This document shows, in pieces, positions 40,701 to 46,700 of a stretch of DNA of 64,000 nt. Each line of letters begins with the position of its first letter. The first letter of the stretch is position 1. The notes under the pieces are model-generated. The model was not told where the DNA came from. It saw nothing but the letters and a program-made list of their open reading frames with translations, and did no database searches. Both the position numbers and the translations under genes were made by a program. Origin of the DNA: Tubulanus polymorphus (lineage: Eukaryota > Nemertea > Palaeonemertea > Tubulaniformes > Tubulanidae); assembly GCF_964204645.1 (NCBI RefSeq), contig NC_134029.1, positions 2,551,001 to 2,615,000 on the forward strand, in the 5' to 3' direction.

Positions 40701-43700
40701 TCTGTGCATGGTTAAATAGCTTAATTCTGTAGATTGAAGAGGCTGAAGTTAATGAGCTTTTTCTCACCGTAGAATGTAGGAGGGGAGGGTGTTTAGTCTG
40801 CTATTTACAGAGTTGAGAAATTGTCTAATCCATATTGTTCGTTTACTTTATTCATTTTATTAGAACCAACAGCAATGACATTCAGCGGTACTAGTTATAG
40901 TTTATGGGAATTATCTCAGGCGGTTGATACTCAACTACGCATTGATTTCTTCATACGTACAATACAGAAAAATGCTGTTATAATGTACGTGAATAACCAC
41001 ATGGACTGGATGACTCTAGAGGTAAGATTTATCTTGAAATAGTTATAATTCTTCGCCAAATGTATCTTCTCTTGGATCAAGTTACATAGTCATGGTTTGA
41101 CTCCAAAAGTGGTCGTAAGTAATAAGGCCTGTAGAACCTAGATACACATGAGACCGGTCATAAGTTGTTTGATCATAGTGGTTTTGGCCTGGTCTTAAGT
41201 TGTAGCGTTAGACGAAATTTGATTGGTCTTAAACTTGAGTCTCGACTCTCCATCTGGCCCCTGTAGATCTTTGTGTGATCGTCGTCATAACACTTGGTAG
41301 CTCCATCTATTGTTGAAGATGATAACTAATGCACACTGACTGGTTTATTCAGATGTACGACGGCGCTGTTCAGTATCGTTCGACGAGATTCAACATGTTC
41401 GGCGCGATGGGCGTGGCACGTGTCAATCAACTGGTAAACGACGGACAGTGGCATCGAATCACGTTAGAGAGCACAGAAAACATGGTCAAACTGATCATCG
41501 ATGAGAAATTCACGAGCCAGGCGGCAGCACCGGCCGACGGCGCGTTCATCGTTAAACTGGACGATTTTGAATTGTTTTTCGGCGCGGAAGTTGAAAGTTT
41601 AAGTTACCCGTATTCGGAGGTGAAGAAGGGTTTCGATGGATGTATGAAAGATATGTTTGTAAACGGGATACATTTACCGATACATGATGTACACGATGCA
41701 GCTAGACTGACAAAAATGGAGAATATAAATTTTGGTTGTGACGATAAAATATTCGATATAGGTAATGATTCTAAACAAGAATTAGCTATTGATTGCTGTA
41801 AGGTTAAGCATCTTATGAATTGCCCATTTTAACAGATGTTGTTTAAGTTATTATGATCAGGGTTCATGAAACTGGGCCCAGAAGATATCATCCACAAAAG
41901 ACCTTCTCGATCTTGATGAAAAAGAATCAAATACAGTACGCTCTATAATTTTATTCAGTTTTTAATATTCAGTGATATTTTATTTTTATAGCAGGTGTGT
42001 GTCGTAGTCAGCCGTGTAGAAATGGAGGAACCTGCATGCCACAGAGTCCTAATTCATTCCTGTGTATGTGTACTGTACGTTATCAGGGTACAAAATGTGA
42101 GGTGGATGCCATGCCCTGTACATCAAACCCTTGTCTAAACGGAGGTATGGTTCTTAACAACAACATAGCTTTAATATTCTAGAACTGGTCCCGTGGTTCT
42201 GGGTTGAAATTTGATTCAGGGGCCAGGTGCATAGTTGTGACTGGTCTTGCAAGCCAAGGCTATGCAACTGGCCCCTGGAGTGAATTCGAACTCACAACTT
42301 ACGGAACTGGGTCCTGAGTTCACAACTGTCAAATTGGAACCAGGTGATTGTAGTCTTCAGTCATTTACTGTGTATATTTTTTGTAGGTATTTGTGAGAAT
42401 CGTATGAATGATTATATCTGTAAATGTACCGTACCGTTTACTGGTAAGAACTGCGACTATGGATTCTTCTGTAAACCAAATCCTTGTCGTAATAACGGTA
42501 TCTGCATCGAAGGTCAAACCGGTCCACTCTGCAGGTGTAAAGGTCACAAAGGTCAGTGTCTATAGGGTCGTCGTTGAATTGTGCAGTGAAATTTGAGTTA
42601 TATAATATCCAGGACCAAGTTCTATGTTAGATTTATTTCATCTCAAGTCATTTGAACTATGGATATATCTGTTTGTAGGTATGTATTGCGAAGATGATAT
42701 AGATGAATGTCGAGATCACCCGTGTCTGAACGGTGGAACGTGTATTAATTTAGCCGGTTCATTCCGGTGTAACTGCACTCGTGAGACGAGCGGTAATCTG
42801 TGTCAGGATCGAACTCAAGCTTCATTCATCTCATTCGATTCGAATAAAGAGGAGATCATCGGAATTTCAGGTTTGTTGTTTTCTTCATACTTCGTAGCGT
42901 TTTGGAGTTAAGAAGAACTTTGGAATTTCAAAATTTTATTTCCCGGTTTGGAAATATTAGGGAATTCATTTTATACTTCGCAAAGCATCATAGAGTTGGC
43001 ATAATCGTCCAATGATTGATAAATAATGTGTTCTTTTCCAGTCGTCATCGCTGCGATCCTCATTATCGTCATCATCATAGTGGTCGTCGTTCGTAGATAT
43101 CGCAAAAAGAATCGCGATCGTTTGATCAACAATTCGTGCGGCGGTCGCGGCAACTTGCTCAACATGAAAACTAAAGAGGAGTTGAAACGCGCGGAGAAAC
43201 TGAGTAACCTTGACGCAGCGACGACAGTCAACAATCCAGCGATGCATAACATCCCGCCAAGTCCTCACATGCCGCAGATCCCTGCGAGGCCGCTGTCGTA
43301 TGCTCCAGGCGGGGCTAATGAACCGATGAATCCACTCAATAACTTCGACATGATTCGTAACTACGGCAGTGCGGCAGACGAACTTGAAAACATCAACAGC
43401 GCCATCTATACGCCAGAGTTCTTACAAAACCTGCAGAAGAACAGCAACGTGGCACCGTCTCAACATCACGGTTACCATGGCGATGATACAAGTTCGATCC
43501 GTAAACCTTCTTGGGACAACGAATATCAGAATATTGTTGATAATCTAGACAGTAAGTTATTGATTTGTTCGATATTTTTTAGGAAATTGATACTTTACCG
43601 ATGCGGCATTATTCGTGTAAACGCTATTTTGCTGATATACTAATAGAAATAACAATGAAATCATTTGGCCTGCATAGGGTTAGGGTTTCGATAAGGTTAG

Positions 43701-46700
43701 GGACTAGAGGGTTAGGATAAGGGTGAGGTTTAATGTTTGTTTTACAGCTATGGGATAGGTTGAGGGTTATGTAGTTAAAACATTCAGAGGGATTCACCAG
43801 GGCTCGGTGGTCTAGTGAAAAAATGCTGCAATATGCTGGCCTGGGTTTGCATACTGATCTATCCGCTCTATTTTCTCACGCTTTCCTTGAATTTCTTAGT
43901 CGTGCAACTCATTCAGTGCGCATGCGCAGTGTAAATTTAACTAATCAGAATCAGTTGCCAGCAAAATAGCGTTAACAGGAATAATGCTGCATCAGCAAAA
44001 TATCACCTGCCTTTTTTATGCTTTCCTCGCGTGATATTTTACTCTCAATTCTCAAACTATTCATAAAATCTTGCGATAGATTTTGATGTTGTATAAGTTT
44101 TACATCGAATGCATGCGATCAGAGTGCGGTGACCTTTACGTGTTTAGAGATAAATTACAGTCGAAACTATGAAGGTTGTGGGTTCATAAAGTACATACGC
44201 TATGCTGATTTTATGCATTATGCACAAAGGAAGAAGTGGTTGATGAATTGATGAAAAACTCCACTAATTGGCCACTAATTTGTATCTTTGATAGAAAACT
44301 TGTGTACTAATTATAAACATGTCACTAGTGATGCATGACTTATACCGAGTCTCTCTCAATTCTTGATTAACACGAAATATTACGTCTGCTGCATCTGCTC
44401 TGTTGTGTGTTTCTAGATTTGAAACCTCTGAAAGATAATACTAACAAACCGATCAATAAACCTCAGCCTGATAATGGTTCTACTATCAGTCTACCGATGT
44501 CTGAGAATGAGGATGATTTACCAGGTGAGTTCTGAGTGGATGTGATGATGTCCTGGATTTATGATGTACATTTTCTCAGTTTTGAGATTTGTCCTTGTCG
44601 GGTGAAGGTTGTTTATTTCAACACACGATCCATTCTTAAAGTATGTATCCAAAATGTTTCCGCTGATTTTCAACCCCATGTGTGCAATTTTATGCACTGT
44701 GTTCATAGAGAGAAGGGAACATATTTTGTTCTCTCTCCTACATACTTAATGAATGGGCCTGAAACACTTTTATCTTGCACACCGATATCAATCTTCTGTG
44801 TAATTTCTAACTAGTGGTAAGTTGATTGAGGAATCAAATTCTAATGTTCGCTTAACATCTGTCCATAAATCTTTCAGTCTATCGGGGATATAGGTTTAAA
44901 TCAAGCTTACCAGATATCGGGTTCTCTCAGGTCCCTTCTCTTTAGGATCTCTATCTTGCTACGTCCACCTTTTAATGAAAATGTTCGTGATAAAGCGACA
45001 CATTGTTCTTACTAATAATATTTGGATTTAATATCTTGTTACTACGCAAGATTTGAATGGAAATTTGTAATAAAGGTACAGTTGTAATTTTCATAAGAAA
45101 GAAAATATTTGATGTCAATATAACATAGATCAATGATCTTATTTAGTATTCTAGGTGTATTTGAATGAACTGGGCATGATTGTTATGATACAATATACAC
45201 TACTAATCCTTATTTATTCAGATTTTTATTAGCGCGCAGGGTTAACTTATATTTCATATTGATCTGGAATGGTGTTTCTCAATGTTAGAAAGATATGCAT
45301 GCATTTACTAAGTTCTCTATCTTACACTTTTATTCTATGCTAATGTCCTGATTTTCACTTTTAATTCAGAGATGATCTGATTCTCAGTGACCATTCATTT
45401 TGTGACTTGAATTTAATTTGACAAATGTGAACACATCCATCCTGTGCTGGTGGTGTGTGGGTACTTGTCCTTCGGTATACCTACAAACACCACTACATTT
45501 TGTACATATTACATTAATAGTTAAGACCTTTAGTTGATTTTAGAATCATTAAACAGCATCAGAATGAAGTTGATCATCCACCCCCTCATAATCCATTCAT
45601 TTATGAGAATTGCATGTTTACATCTTCATGTTTTTCTTAATATGTTGCATGTTTTGAGAATTTCTTTTTTTTCGATTGTAAAACATACAAGAATTATGAA
45701 ATGAGGAAGTGTAAACATCCATAACAGGGTCTAGTTTAACAGTCCGGACTCGAAGATATGACCAAGGTTTACCTCGTTCTGGTCCTGTTGAAGTTATATC
45801 TGGACTGTGGAACTTGTGCCTTCTGGTTGTTATTTTATAGATCATATTCTTAACAGTGTACAAATTGTTCATAGTCACTGAAAGATCCACTCATTCACAA
45901 CACAGCTTTAAATTGATTATCAACATCTTTACAACAATAAATAAATCTTGAAGCTGAAATATGGAATTAAGATGGAAAGCAATGAAATTAAATTGTGTAG
46001 TTCTGATGTTGTTTGAATGATGAAGAATATCCTCGTAGTAAAATGCTCACTCACTATTTATTAACTTGGCACCAAAATCATTCTGCTTTCACTCCAGCAA
46101 ATGCAAAGGGAAAACAAAAAGGTATTGTATGTCCATATTCTCAGCATCCAATTGAATCAATTACGCAACAACTACTAGGTAGATTAGCCTGCGCGAGGAG
46201 AGAGTTAAGAGCCAATCAGACGAGAATATAATCTATAATTTCTGTCTGTACATCTGCCAGATCGATCTAAAAAAATTCTCAAAACTGACATGGCCCCCTA
46301 GTGGTTGTTGTTGCCTAAAGCCTAAGAAGACATTTAGAAAGATATTACATGTTTATATAAACCCACAGTACCGAAAAGTTGATACAAAAAAACCTAAATG
46401 TCTAAATGGCTAAAATCCCCAGTATTTATGTTCATCTCGAGAATTCCACTGCTCCAGATTGGAGTATTGGAGTTCTGGAGTAATACACAGCACAGAATCA
46501 CAGGCACTTTTTAAAATACAGTTATTTGTAACATGCACATTTTGCATGACTGCAGCGCATTTACTGTTCGCTTGCCAGGGTCAGTTCCAGAATTCTATTG
46601 ATTCCAAAAGAAGTAACAGGCTGCTAGGCTCTGTTTCACAGTTGTAGGTTATATTTATATAAGATTATCGGACTCGGTCTCTTGCTGTAACTGACTCTTT

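Noticed and set aside
43676-43765. Telomere-like gggttaggg words
   Set aside because: Only a few irregular words, not a TTAGGG array; a chance GT/AG-rich intron patch.
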